A stretch of DNA of 64,000 nucleotides from Icerya purchasi (taxonomy: Eukaryota > Arthropoda > Insecta > Hemiptera > Monophlebidae), in contig CM077115.1 of NCBI GenBank assembly GCA_039619475.1, positions 301,569,756 to 301,633,755 of the forward strand. Direction: 5' to 3'. A model generated the notes under the pieces. That model was not told where the DNA came from. It made no database searches and saw nothing but the letters and a program-made list of their open reading frames with translations. Position 1 is the stretch's first letter. Each line of letters starts with the position of its first letter. The translations under genes were made by a program, and so were the position numbers. Below are positions 36,873 to 49,246 of this stretch, piece after piece.

Positions 36873-37081
36873 TTTTTATTTTTGCTTAAGTTTTTTTATT
36901 TCCGCTTTTTCTTTTACTACGCTCTTTTATGACATCTTGTAGCTCTATTAAACATAATCGTAAAGGATTAGGTTTTAAAATCGTTTTAGATTTTTATATG
37001 TACTCGCCAATTTCGTTACGATTGTATAAATTTGTATATATTGTTTCTAATACAGCATTCAAAATAACCTGTACTTTTTAT
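36873..37081 (+). promoter_or_regulatory. Cluster of CPE-like UUUUUAU motifs in the orb 3' region
   Basis: TTTTTAT occurs at 36,873-36,879, 36,893-36,899, 36,991-36,997 and 37,075-37,081, and TTTTAT at 36,925-36,930. The first three precede an ATTAAA signal (36,947-36,952) by 17-68 bases, the spacing typical of CPE-controlled polyadenylation. The region is T-rich anyway, so chance is a real alternative. Confidence 0.4.
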
Positions 37082-37089
37082 TACTAGCT

Positions 37090-38055
37090 AAATTAACCTG
37101 ACTAATTTTTTTCGTGCAATATTACTAGTATTTGTATTTATGTAATGCTGCGACCTAAGATTTTATCGCATACTCCACCCACCATTGGGGGAAACGCATC
37201 TGAGCAAAAAACTAAAACATTACGGCTACACGTTTAGATTTTCGGTAATTTTTTTTTTCGCATAATCCTAATAAGGCTATAATAAACTGAGGAAACGTGT
37301 GAATAATTGATCGAGAAATTGTTTTTAAATCAGATGTATACAACAATTTCAAAATTCTAACCTCCCCTCCACCCACCAATGTTGTGGAATTACTCGTATC
37401 TTCCCGTTCTAGAATTTTGATGTGGCGGCACGTGTCGGTGTGTACTTTATGGGGAAAAATAAATAAATTTAAAAGTTTCATAATCATCTAATATCGGTTT
37501 CTGAAGTTCGTGTCTTATTTTAAATTCGGTAGTACTTCAACATGAATATGCTTTACGGCGGGGTCAAGGTTTTCGAAACCGTAAAATTCTTTTAATGCAA
37601 AATTTTTATGAACTGAAGAATGCATAATAGTAATAAAATTACTATACTTCATGCTTTGTACCTTTCTTCGCTGTTTGTACATTTAAAATTACTAAAGCAG
37701 AACTGGCCGATAAATTATTAAAAAGAGCACGTGAAAACAAATATTAGATCTGGCGTAGTAATTGGCGTTTCGAAAGAGCAGCAAAAGAAAATTCTAAATC
37801 GCTGTACTTGTAGTTTTTTCTATTGAATTTTTATGTTTCGAATAGTATTTTAAATTTCGATATCTTCACTGAAGATTAATCTAAAATTCACGTAAATACA
37901 TGGTTTGTTTTCTTCGAATTTCAGAAATATCTTAAAACGAAAATATTTGACTCGATAAAATTGATTTTTTGATTCCCATTATTGAGATTACTCATTCGCT
38001 AATTAATAATGCACGTGTTTTTAAAGTAAAAAGCGAAGCTATAATCGTGTTCACG
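37090..38055. other. No gene recognised
   Basis: Downstream of orb; may include the distal 3' UTR. Nothing else seen. Confidence 0.4.
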
Positions 38056-38059
38056 ATTT

Positions 38060-39022
38060 TATAAATTTCGGGACTGATTTAGTCGACCTATGAGAGTTTT
38101 TCCCGATGAAGTGGGGAAAATAAAAAGGGAAATAGGCTGTAGATACATTTCGTAAATTTCTGATACAAATAAGAACACCGCGTTCCGTTTTTTTACGTTA
38201 CTCAATGATATGATATAAACATACGAGCCAGGCTCCTAGTCTAGCTGCTGAACAGAGTGTTGAGATTAAAAATTATTAGGTTTTACAGGAAATGGAGAAT
38301 CCTGCAACAGAATTTTTATTAGTTGTTACCTGAAATTGTACACATTCAAAATTTTAAATCCTTGCTGAACTATTGTGGTTTGTTATTGTGGTAATCAATT
38401 AATTATAATATGCAGAGGGGTCAGAAAACCCAGAACAATAAAACGGCGAGGGTATGTGATTGCAAAAGTGATTTTCTTAAATATGTAATTTCGCGAGATT
38501 GTGACCAACTAGTACAAACGAGAGTTATAACGGAGAAGGTAAAAAGGTGGAAATTATGTGTCAATTGCTGATTTTATATACTTTAAAATGATGGCTTTGT
38601 GCGCCCTTTAGTTGGGAGAAACATTTTGTTAAATCTTGACGGACACTGGTTACAGATCTTTAGCTGAACGTGAAGACCGTTTTTTGTTGGACGGCGATAA
38701 ACATGTTCCTCAGAGAGAATCTTTTTGTGAATATCTTAATTTAAAAACCAAAAATAAACAAGTAAACATTATTAATAATTCAAACCCAAGGAAGCAAGCG
38801 GGTAAGTGTAGGCGGACAATTTATAGAGTGAATGACATATTTGATGAAAATGGAATGGTCAAGGAGTTACTAAGACAGGCGATTGTAATGATGAAAACAA
38901 TGTAATTAAAAACACGTAGTAGTCATGAAAAGCAGTTTTATAACGTAGACGTGGCATTGAATCTAGCATATTTGCAAATATTAATTATGCAGAAACGTTA
39001 AATTATAAATAATTCTTTATAG
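38060..39022 (+). repeat. Dispersed repeat copy, target of the hAT insertion
   Basis: Matches 49,385-50,350 along its length: the shared points include TTTAGTCGACCTATGAG, AACGTGAAGAC...GGCGATAAACATGTT and ...AAATAATTCTTTA. It carries an 89-codon open frame (38,636-38,905) with LAEREDRFLLDGDKH that is broken in the other copy. Its right part continues beyond the hAT element at 43,571. I do not recognise the family; the ends of related copies resemble Helitron-type or other GCTAGTA-terminated insect repeats. Confidence 0.55.
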
Positions 39023-39418
39023 CAGGGGCGGATTGTGAATTTGTAAGGCCCTGGGCTAATACTACTTAGGGGCCTACCTAATTACTCAACTAATTGCCAT
39101 TTTATCAAAAAACTGTTTCCTAATACGACCTGGTGATTGTATATACAAACAGCAACTGTACGACATTATTGCAAAAGAAATTGACAGGTTATGTGTGGTT
39201 GTGTCATATAAATTATAAAGCAACCTTTCTGCATTTTGTGCTGCAAATTCCTTTATTTGCTCATCACATTGTAAGTCCTTTGTTAAATCACAATTTATGG
39301 AAAGAACTGATAAATGATTTAGTCGATAGTTCGATATTTATTTGTTTTCTATATACGATATCCCGTAGAAAGCGTGCTCCGCTTCACAGCTAGTGATTGG
39401 CAATGTTAAAAAAATATT

Positions 39419-41750
39419 TCAGATGGTATAGCAATTTGGGAAAACATCAAGTTTCTTTTCATAAATTAGCATAAAAATTTCACTACAAGAGGTGTACGAC
39501 TCTGGCGTAGACCGTAGTAAATAAGATTTTAACTGAATGCACTCATTAGCTAAATGTTCGTCTACGTCATCTGGATAATAATCAGTAACGTTACGTACAC
39601 TTTCCAGATCTATGTTTTCCATATTTTTGTCTTGCAAATCCATCAAAAATTTAAATTTTTTGCCATACGTCTCATACACTTGCTTCTTTTATTTAAATCC
39701 ATAATCAGCTTATCCAACGCAACGTTTAGCGTATCTCTTAAATTTTTCTGCGCCGTATACTGGGGCTTTATCTGTAGACTTATCAGAAAATTTTCAAGTA
39801 ATTCGCCTTTGGTTTATGTCACTGTAGTCTGTTCCCACACCGGTATTTCATTTTTTAGCTTTCTCTTCGTATTCCTTTAGCTTCTGATCTGATCGGTGCC
39901 GTATGTTGTTCACGAACTCTTTTAATGACGCAATTAACTTGTTGCCTTCAGAAATATCTAAATCAGGAATCTGTATTTTTTTATTAACTAAATTAAATCT
40001 CCAAAATTTCTCCCCGAAAAATAATCAAAATTGCAGTATCGAGTTTCGCCACTTTATTAAATAAATTTCGTACCTCTTTCCGAGAATCAACTTTCTCATT
40101 CTCATTTTTGGAACTTCTGAAAATTTTCATGTCATCATAATTAATTTTTAAAATTTTGACAGCATCATAGTGACAAGACCATCTGGTTTGGCTTAAACTT
40201 TTTAACGTAAATTTTAGTTCTTTTTCGCGATTTAACAATACCCACCTATGGGTTGAAGCAGAAAAGAAAATGTATATTTTTTGAACTACTCTAAAAAAGA
40301 TCATAATTTTGGTTGCAACCTTAACAGATTTTTCACCAACTAGGTTAAGGGAATGCGCAGCACACGGCACATAATCCGCCGATTTATTTTTTCGTTTCAG
40401 TAGTGTGCTTGTACACCATTGTAGTGACCTGCCATATTAGCAGCGTTGTCATAAAACTGTCCCCTATAACTATCCAGTAGTGGTCCGCTTGTTTCTAAAA
40501 AATCTTGTAGAATATTAAATAAATGTAAGCCGGTATGACTACTAATTGTAATGAACGATACAAATATTTCATACACTTTTCCCCGAAAACAGTATCGTAA
40601 TACAATAGCAAGTTGGTCATTGTGAGACAGATCTGGGGTTGAATCCATCACGACTGAATAATACTTTGTGTTATCGTTATTTATTTGAGTTATAATTTGT
40701 TCAATTATCTGTTTGCCTATAATCTCAACTACTTCCCTATATACTGTTTTTGATAAGTATGATATTATCGGTTTTGGTCGCAGCTCTCGTTGTTCAGTAT
40801 GTTCACGAATGAATGGGTCGAACTCTGTCAATAGCTCCAGAGCACCCATAAAATTACCATGTGGAGAATCAAATACTTCCTCGGAACCTCTAAATGCTAA
40901 ACCCCCTTATACTCAAAAATTTTACCACTGTAATAACCTGCTATAGGTCATTGTGGTAATATTCTGTTTCTTTCCTTAATTGCTCCTGAAGATGCTTGTC
41001 TAAAACAGACTTATTTTCTTTTCGTGTCAACCACACTAACATTGAACTCTTATGTTCATTAGAATTTCCGTGATATTCTAAACAAGTGCCTATGTGTTTC
41101 GAATCAGAAAATCACGTTGTGTATTGAGAAGGGATTTTAGAAAAAAGTTTGCAAGCCAAACAAAAACAGTACCAACCTTGGTTAAATAACATAACCAAGA
41201 TCTTTCCGGTAATTGGCCATTTTTCATTTCCTTAATGAAATAACTATTTGAAAATTATCTGTTTTGTTCTTTGCATTTTTTTATTGAAGCTGAATATTTA
41301 TTTTTCGGATCTTTATTTTGAAAGTCAGTCATTTCATATGAGAGGATGTCATTAATAAAATCATTATTCAGAAATACTGGCCACAAGCCCACGTCAACAT
41401 ATTTCTCAAATTCGAGCTTAATATTTTCTAAATTTCTTTACACCTCGGTATTACCGTCCTCTTGCTGAACACAAATATTGTTTACAGCGGGTTACTGGTA
41501 GTCAAGATTTTGCACATTTTCATCACTTGAATTTTTTCCCGGTTTTGCGATTTTCTGTTCCCTTCGGTTAGATTCTCTTCAGATAAGATCTCTTCCTTTT
41601 TAACTTATTAATAAATTTGTAGCCATTTCATTCTGGTTTTTATGTTCCAATTTTAAAAGTTTCAATTTTTTCACATTTCTTTCTTTCTTTTTCTCGATCT
41701 AACTGTAATTTTTGTTTTTCAGCTCCACTTTTATATTTTCTAACAGACAT
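39419..41750 (-). pseudogene. hAT transposase, ZMYM1/DUF4371 type, degenerate
   Basis: Begins at an ATG at 41,750 with MSVRKYKSGAEKQKLQLDRE, the basic N-terminus usual in this group. About 41,300-41,100 encodes a TTF-type zinc-finger-like segment (PERSWLCYLTKVGTVFVWLANF) with Cys losses. 40,849-40,397 encodes the RNase H-like core with YYSVVMDSTPDLSHNDQLAI (first Asp) and RGQFYDNAANMAGHYNG (second Asp). 40,370-39,993 continues with PCAAHSLNLVG and LSQTRWSCHYDA. 39,679-39,419 is the dimerisation end with LDVFPNCYTI. Stops after residue about 33 and several frameshifts make it inactive. Length across the breaks, about 775 codons, fits the family. Confidence 0.8.
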
Positions 41751-41898
41751 ATTGTAAAATAAGATTTCGATACTTTTCTGAAAATAAAAAAAACGATTAA
41801 AGAGTTCATTTAGCATTGAAAAATAAAATAAAAACAAAAAAAATCATGGTTTATAATTCTTTTTACTTACCTAATATATATATGTATATATATATATA

Positions 41899-43310
41899 TA
41901 CTAGCTGACCCGGCGAACTTCGTACCGCCACAGAAATAATAAATTTTGTGTTAACTTATTAGCTAAATTAAATTTAGTTTCTATTAATACTCAAAATGAA
42001 TTAAGTTCAATAAATGTGCAAAAACCAACAAGACAAATATTTTAATTACATTCAAATAAATATAATTCACGTAGCAGCAAGGTATTGTTCATCTTAGTAA
42101 CAAAAATCAGTATAAATTTATATTAAAAATTTAAAGTAAATACTCAATTTATATACTTTTTAATAAAGTGTGTACTCTATGCAGTTAGCTGATGATGGGC
42201 TATACACGAAAAAACGTGTTTCTAATGATCTCTAATTTCTTAAAGTAAATTTATATACCGGTTTTTAAGATTCCGTACACACTATAAAATACAGAATCCC
42301 AATAAGATAGTTCAGAAACGACAAAAATATTTATTTCTACAATAGTTCGGAAACGGTTTGATTTATCGCAATTGGATCATAAATTACAATTAAACTTCTA
42401 TCTATAACAATTTACAACTAAACTGAGCGATTATCCTGGGCGGCAAAAAACCGTCTAGTAGAATATATAATATGGAATGTAGAACGACCTCAAAAATACC
42501 CTTAAAAAAATTGTAATTCGTCACCAGATAACTTTCTAAAAGCGAAATTCAAAACAAAACAAAACACAGGAGCCTTTTTATGAAATTCAAAAATTACGGA
42601 TAAAAAATTATTTAAACCCTCCTTTTGAACCAAAAACGGCAAAAAAAAAAAAAAATGAATTTTCTTCATAAATTCGTCTTAAATCCGAAAATTTCAAACT
42701 TTTTTGAATAAGTTGTAACAATACGGACCGTTTTGATGAAAATTTTTATAAAGAAAGCTATTACAATACCTGACGTCATAACGTGTACAGTTACCACAAT
42801 TCGACCTTTCGATTGCGTGTGAGCATGTGTATATTATGAGCTAAGTTGAATAGAAACTAAAAAATATGTTTTAATTAAAGGGTAAAAAAGATAAAACTCA
42901 AGCTATTTTCATAACAGGTATATTTTTCAATAACGCAAAAAGTGAAGTAACAGAAGCGGTGTATTTACTTACCCCAGAAATTAATAAAATAACCATAGTA
43001 ATCATTTTATTTAAATTTTTAGGTTGTTTATTTTTACCGTGGTAATCCTTTTATTTATAATTTTATAAAAATTAATTTTTTGTTAATTTCTTTTTATTCG
43101 TCCCGTATACATTTCTGTGCCCCTGGTCTCATTTCAACTATTTAAAACCCTCATATTTCGTGTAGTAGACCGAACTGTGAATCTAAACCATTCTTGAATC
43201 CACTTGAAGACACACAAAAAAAAGCTTCATCAAAATCGGTCCAGCCGTTTAGGAGGAGTTCAGTCACAAACACACGCACAGAAGAATTATATATATAAAG
43301 ATATAGGTAT
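41899..43310. repeat. Repeat with ACTAGCTGACCCGGCGAACT end, nested in the hAT
   Basis: Starts ACTAGCTGACCCGGCGAACT after a (TA)n tract and ends near CAAAATCGGTCCAGCCGTTT, CACACGCACAG and ATTATATATATAAAGAT. About 650 bp of its left part matches 63,045-63,770. Ends of this form occur in repeats of many arthropods, but I cannot assign a class. No open frame of note. Confidence 0.65.
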
Positions 43311-43578
43311 ATGTAGAATGTACTATATTGACTTTGAAAAATATTTTATCACAGTTAGGTTAAATGTCAACCTTTTAAAGTAGATTCTGAAGCAGCATGA
43401 TATATATTATGTAAAAATAATTTTGAAAAATTAGAATTAAATATATCTCTGAATTTTAATTTTAGATATTAATTTTTTTTACTTCACAATATCGATGGGG
43501 GCTGGGGACCCTTTGTATCCACGGGGCTCTGGGCTGCAGCCCAAAAAGCCCTTAAGTACATCCGCCTCTGCTTTATAG

Positions 43579-43927
43579 TAATATGTTTTAATTTTTTTCA
43601 AACACTAGTAACTATGCAGTGTTATTAGTAATGTTGCCATAGAAATTTCAGTAAAATAGATGAAATTGCGAAAAGTAGGTTTATAACGTAGTCACAGCAT
43701 TGAATTACCGTATATTCGGAAGTATTACACAGAAACGTTTCATTATAAATAATTCTTAAATATTCAAATACACAATAACGTATGCATTAATAATGTTCGA
43801 TAAAAGAATACATATAAAAATTACCGAGAAATCAATAGTCTGGCGCAACAGAATTTTTTATAGTATTGTTGCCGGAAATATTGTTCACTTAATTTGGTGT
43901 TTCATAATGAACTGAACATACTATATA

Positions 43928-43929
<2 letters not shown>
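43579..43929 (+). repeat. Right part of the dispersed repeat interrupted by the hAT
   Basis: Continues the 38,060-39,022 repeat (TTATTAGTAATGTT matches 50,418) and contains another unit of the TTTATAACGTAG...GAAACGTTTCATTATAAATA motif at 43,680-43,757. Confidence 0.5.
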
Positions 43930-43958
<29 letters not shown>

Positions 43959-44028
43959 GTGTGTGTAATCTATTCGTTGGCCATGTATAATTGCCAGGGT
44001 CATTACGGCACAACGAGTATCGGATTTA

Positions 44029-47000
44029 TTACAATTTGTTTATTAAATTATTTCGGTTAAGGAAGATTAGCATTGTCTGAACCTGTTCTGGACGGTTATC
44101 TAAAAGAAGGTGTAGTGGTTCGTCCTTGATTATTGTTAAGTTTTGACATTGTTTCAGGATGTGTTCCACCGAAGGTAGCACTGCTGCATTACAGAATGGG
44201 CAGGAAATCGGTGGAGGGGCTCCCTGGAGGACATGGTTGTGAGATATCGATGTGTGTCCCAGTCTCAATCTATTAAGGGCAGAGAATTCTTTTTTGGACA
44301 TTTGGATCGGTGGCCACCAAGGATCAACATTTGGTTTAATATTCCTTAGGAAAGTTGCATGTTGGGACCAGGATGAGATCCAATGTTCTTTCATATTTTT
44401 GTGGAAGAAGGGAGTGATTTCTGGTGGTGGGACATTGGGTGGCATAGGGACAGACAACATTGACTTGGCGGCCCGGTCTACACATTCGTTTCCGGGTATT
44501 CCAACATGTGCCGGCACCCACAAGAAGCCTACTTGTATCCCCTCTTGGGTAAGGCGATGTGCTGTAAATCTTATTTTATAGACTAATGAACTGGTTATAG
44601 TAAGTGACTGAATAGTTTGATGGGAGGCCCTGTGATAATTATGTATTGTTTGTTCTCAGATTTACAACACGCACATGCTTCCAATCCAAAGAGAATTCCG
44701 TATAGCTCGGCTTCTAATGCGGAGCTGTCATCATGTAGCCTCACTGCTTCGGCTTCACCTGAGATTAGGTAGGCACATGCTGTGGGAGTGGACAGTGTGC
44801 CAGCGACATTTGCTTCTGTATAAACGTGTGTATCATGTGTGTAAGTTTGTATTTTTTCGATACTTTTTTGGCGAGCTGTATATTGGTCCTCGTTAGATGT
44901 ACGGTGGATAAAGAGTGATAAGTCTACCATCAATGGGGGGTATTCCCATGGTGGTTCTTTTGGGAACAGGAGGAGATCCGGATTGTATTTGATGTTTTTC
45001 TCAGTCAAAAAATTTAGAATATTAGGTATTGGATCATTTTGAAAGGCTGGAGGAGGAATGACAGTGCTCCTCGAAGAGAAGTGATATTGTTGGTACCAGT
45101 ATAGATGATCACGGGAGGTGTAGAAGTCAAATATATAGGATAATGGCGGAATTCCTGATAGCACACAGACACCCTGCGTGGGAGATGTTCGATGCGCCCC
45201 AAGGATGGACCTTAAGGCAGCGTGATGGATTGATTCAAGTGATTTTATGAGCTGCTTACTAGCCGAATAGAACACCTGGCAGCCGTAGGTTAATCTGCTT
45301 AGAATAAGTGATCTGTATACAGATAGAAGTAGTTTTGGATTATTGTTATATTTATGATGTGATAAACATTTTAGGATAGCTATGATTTTATTACATTTGC
45401 GTTTGAGTTCTTTAATATGAGGAGACCATGTCAGATGGGAGTCAAATGTTAGACCCAAGAATTTAGCTGAGGATGTGACTGGAAGAGGAAGTCCATTTAG
45501 GGTAAGGGAAAAATCATGGTTTGGGTTTACTCGACGACTTTTCTGGAATTTTACACAAGAAGTTTTATTTAAGGAGAAAGTAAGGCCGTTACTTTCGGTC
45601 CACGAATATAACCTATTGATTGTGGATTGTAGTATAGATTTGGCGTTGGAAGGAAAGTTTGATGCTAAGGATATATTGAGGCCGTCTATAAACAATCGGG
45701 ATGTTACCGGCGGCTGTATGCAGTCCGCCACATCATTTATATATAGGATAAAGAGTGTTACACTTAGAGGAGAGCCTTGAGGAATACCATTCTCTATTAG
45801 GACAGGAGAGGATACAGTTGAGCCAATTTTTACTTGAATGTGTCTGTTTGACAAATAATTCATTATATAGTTGCCCATATTGCCTTTTATATTGGCGTTC
45901 TTCAGCTTTGTAAGCACTTTATATCGCCATATCCGGTCGAATGCTTTCTCTATGTCAAAAAAGACAGTATAGAGAGCTTGTGACCTCTTTTGGGCTTCAA
46001 GTATTTGTCTTTTTAGGCTCAGAAGATGTAACATTGGGGATTTTGATTTGCGACCTCCAATTTGTATTGGGGAGAGAACGTTTGAAGATTCTAGGAAAGA
46101 GGATAGTCGTCTGTTCACCATTTTTTCCATGATTTTGGAGAGTGAAGATAGTAAGGAGATAGGTCTGTAATTTTGAGGAATGAAGATTTCTTTATTAGGT
46201 TTGAGGATAGGAATAATTAAAGCTGCTTTCCAGGATTTTGGGATGGAGGAAGTTGTCCAAATTTTGTTGTATACGTCAAGGAGTAGTTGTTTAGCTAGAT
46301 TAGGTAGGTATCTGATCATGAATGGATGAATGGAGTCGGCTCCAGGTGCACTGTTTTTTAGCTTTTTATCGAGCTGGTAATTTAGTTCAGACATTGAAAA
46401 AGGATCATTGTATTTTTCTTTTTGATCTGGAGGAAAGGATATTTTTTGCTCCTCTAGTCTCGCTTTGTGTTCTAGGAAGGAATCGGTGTAGGATGCTGAG
46501 GAAGATACTTTAGCAAAATGTTGCGCAAAGGCATCTGCCACTTCTTTGGTGTCTGTGAGCAGGACATTGTTAATGAGTAAGGAAGGGGTAGTTGGAGGAC
46601 GATAGTTACCACACAACGACTTGATTCTTCTCCAAACCACCGTCGCAGGCATATCTTTTGAGATAGATGATACAAATGCTGTCCAGCACTCCTGTTTTCT
46701 CATTTTGATAAGTAGCCTGGCTCGAGCTCTAAATCTTCTGAATTCAATCAGGTCTGTAAGTGACTTCGTTGTTTTATACTTCCTCAATGCTCGTTTCCGT
46801 TGTGCGATCGCCATTTTGATTTCGGGGCACCACCATGGTACTCGCTTTTTCCGAGGAGCTGTTGTTGTTTTCGGTATTGTTGCTGTCGCTGCTTCATTCA
46901 TCGCGTTGATGAGAATTTTCAGATTTTCCTCTACCGATTCCGTTTGAATTTTAGGGATAGTAACCTTTGTTTTGTAACCCTTCCAATCTGCTTTATGGAA

Positions 47001-47717
47001 TGCAAATTTTTTTGTTACCTGGGCTGAGTGCAATTTTTGCAACTGGTGGGGAAAGTGTATGAAAATAGGGAAATGGTCACTTGAACACAGATCACCATGT
47101 ACATCTATGTTCAAGTAAGGAAATAGTGAAACGGATGCAAATGCTAAATCTATTATTGAAAAAGTGTTATGAGTTGTGTTGAAATGTGTATGTGATGGAG
47201 GAGGGAGGAGTACCAGGTCACTATTACGGATGCTATTTGAAATCATATTTCCTCGTCTATTTGGCTGTGTTGAACCTCACTCAGAAGAGTGGGCATTGAA
47301 ATCTCCCAGTAATAACACTGGGTCCCGCAGTTGAAATAGTAATGTATCAAAGTCTATTTTGGTTATGTTTGTAGCGGGTGGGAAGTAGCAATTACAGATT
47401 GTAATGGATGAGAGCGGAAGGGACGGGATCTTCACCTTCACCGCTACCGCTTGAAACATGGTACTTAACCTTATTTCATGTGATGGAATCGCTTCATGCA
47501 CTAGTATCGAGACTCCTCCACATGCTGCTTGTCCCTGTGTGTAGTCAGAGCGAAATATTCTGTAGCCTTTAATAAGTGGTGAATGGGAAGAGTTTAAGTG
47601 CGTTTCTTGTAAACAAATGATTATTGGATTGTAGTTATTAATGAGTAATCTCAGTTCGTCTATACGTTTATAAAACCCTCTGCAATTCCATTGCAGAATA
47701 CTGAGATTTGCAGCCAT
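44029..47717 (-). pseudogene. LINE ORF2: endonuclease, reverse transcriptase, RNase H
   Basis: Starts MAANLSILQWNCRGFYKRID (47,717). Endonuclease motifs: CLQETHLNSS, CGGVSILVHEA, LLLGDFNAHS, then SSDHFPIFIHFPH. A TGA replaces the codon between NAHSSE and GSTQPN. RT: APGADSIHPFMIRYL, NYRPISLLSSLSKIMEKMV, FFDIEKAFDRIWR, NGIPQGSPLSVTLFILYIND, and SRLFIDGLNISL where FADD is expected. RNase H: VYTEANVAG (first Asp is Glu), SALEAELYGILFGLEA, then a frameshift, then FLWVPAHVGIPGNECVDRAA. The tail has CPFCNAAVLPSVEHILKQC. It would encode about 1,230 residues, normal for such ORF2 proteins. Confidence 0.85.
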
Positions 47718-47760
47718 TTTCTCTAATTATTGTTGACAGTGTTACTTAAGATGACTAGTT

Positions 47761-48642
47761 TTATATCTTAGTTTCAGGGTCATCCTTGCTAAGGAGAGGC
47801 TTTAATTTATTAATTATGCGAGTACATCTGTTCTTAAGTCCTACGCTGCCTAATAATGGTCTTACTTGAGAAAGCATGTGTAAAAGGTTATCCCTATCTT
47901 CTGTGAAAGTCAGTGCGTAATTAACAAAATCCTGACTTGTGGCCACCTGTCTTATGAATTCTTGAAATTCTTGATAGTCTAAGAAGAACGGAGTCTGGCC
48001 GCTAGTAAATAGATGTAATGTTCCTTCTGTTAATAGGTTAATATCAACTCCTTTGTTTGCTTCTTTAGAGGCTGGTTTGGCCGCATTGTCCATGACGTTA
48101 ATTTCTACATTGTGCGCCGTAGAATTTTGATTTTCTAGGTTTATTCGCTTAGTAGCAGTTTTATCTGGAAATGGCGGTTGAGTTGAATTGTATGTTTCAT
48201 CGGGACTAATGGGGTGTGGTCGTTTTTGAAGGGGGTTGTTATTATCAATGTTCATTACAGTAGAGGTATTGTCGGTAGAAGGGGCAATATTTAATTGTAA
48301 TTGATTGCGTGTTTCTTCTATGTTTTGGTGCTGCTCCTGTCGGACAGTTTGCTCAGTTACCATTGTCTTAGTTTGTTTGGTGTATGTTGCATCTTGTTTG
48401 TCGCTATTCGTTGTTGGTTGATATCGCTGTTGATTATTATCAGCACAGGCATTTTCGACCGGCGCTGGAAATGTCGTTATGGTTTCGGAAAAAACTTCTT
48501 GATTAACTGTTCCTTCTTTCTTCTTGCAATTTTCACATGAATGGTCATTGAGCTGCGTGTAGATCCTGCATTCGCAGTCGTTGTGCCTCAATGTGAAGGA
48601 ATCAGGGATATTTTTGCAATTAAACTGTTTTATACGTTAAAC
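47761..48642 (-). pseudogene. LINE ORF1 product, N-terminally truncated
   Basis: Open for about 290 codons. It opens with a Cys-rich segment (FNCKNIP, HNDCECRIYTQL, SCENCKKKEG), possibly the end of a zinc-binding domain, then a long Gln/Asn/Thr-rich polar region, then a hydrophobic C-terminus (FFLDYQEFQEFIRQVATSQD; IINKLKPLLSKDDPETKI). No CCHC knuckle is present, unlike ORF1 at 22.8-24.2 kb. The apparent first codon at 48,591 is TTG, so the true start is missing. Confidence 0.6.
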
Positions 48643-48645
48643 ACT

Positions 48646-49246
48646 TTTTTAAGTAATAATATACACACACTGCGTAAGCATATATATGTAAGTTTATTAT
48701 TGACATAAAACTTCAAAATTGCCTGTATCGCCATGATTTATGGACCGAACTGTCCGAAACTAGTCGGCAATTTTAAAGTTTTATTTCAATAATAAATTTA
48801 TATGTTTACACAGTGCATATTATTACAATAAAAAACATTGTTTACATTCAAATTTTAAATTCTCGCTTAAGTACTACAGTTTGTAATTGTGAAGTGCATT
48901 TAAAATTTGTTTTAATTAAATTACTGCACCCAAAAGAAAAGGAAGCAAAATAATGCAAAGTTCACCATATAAAAAAAGAGAAAAAGTTAAAAGGATTTAA
49001 ACAAGTATTATAATACGCGAGCGAAGCCGCGTGAACGGTCACTAGGTGAATAAATGGACCGTTCAGAGGATAATGAATTAGATAAGGAGTAAAAAACATA
49101 ATTACAATGATGAAAATTATGAAACCCTCAAAAACGGCCCACAAACTATAAATAAAACAAAAATAATTTTTTATCAATTTCTAGATATTTAAAAGGACTT
49201 CTACTACATACTACGGGCGGAGCAGTAGGTAGTAACAGCTAGTACA
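48646..49246. other. Intergenic DNA with a repeat end at 49,005-49,050
   Basis: AT-rich. At 49,014-49,045 a GCGAGCGAAGCCGCGTGAAC segment and, at 49,214-49,246, GGGCGGAGCAGTAGG...AACAGCTAGTA look like termini of GCTAGTA-type repeats. Confidence 0.4.

Larger units (their letters stand above)
39023..43570 (-). mobile_element. Full-length hAT transposon with 8-bp target-site duplication
   Basis: Left end CAGGGGCGGAT at 39,023 and right end ATCCGCCTCTG at 43,570 form imperfect terminal inverted repeats of the CAGRGGCGGAT type. Both sides are flanked by the identical octamer CTTTATAG (39,015-39,022 and 43,571-43,578), the 8-bp duplication characteristic of hAT. The inside holds a minus-strand ZMYM1-like transposase pseudogene and a nested 1.4 kb repeat (about 41,899-43,310). 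GC-rich subterminal stretches (GGCCCTGGGCT; GGGCTCTGGGCTGCAGCCC) sit next to the ends. Confidence 0.9.
43930..48645 (-). mobile_element. Near-complete LINE of a second RNase H-bearing family
   Basis: Minus-strand element ending in a 29-base poly(A) (T run 43,930-43,958). Order 5'-3': ORF1 (about 48,640-47,761), then 43 bases later ORF2 (47,717-44,029) with endonuclease, RT, RNase H and Cys/His tail. Only three clear lesions interrupt ORF2: a TGA near 47,277, a small frameshift near 44,630 and substitutions in the RT active site. ORF1 lacks an ATG and its frame closes at a TAA near 48,645, suggesting 5' truncation within ORF1. No target-site duplication was found. Probably I-group, a family distinct from the copy at 20-24 kb. 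Confidence 0.85.

Noticed and set aside
44252..46947. Several plus-strand frames of 60-110 codons
   Set aside because: They are antisense to LINE ORF2 and lack any motif of their own.
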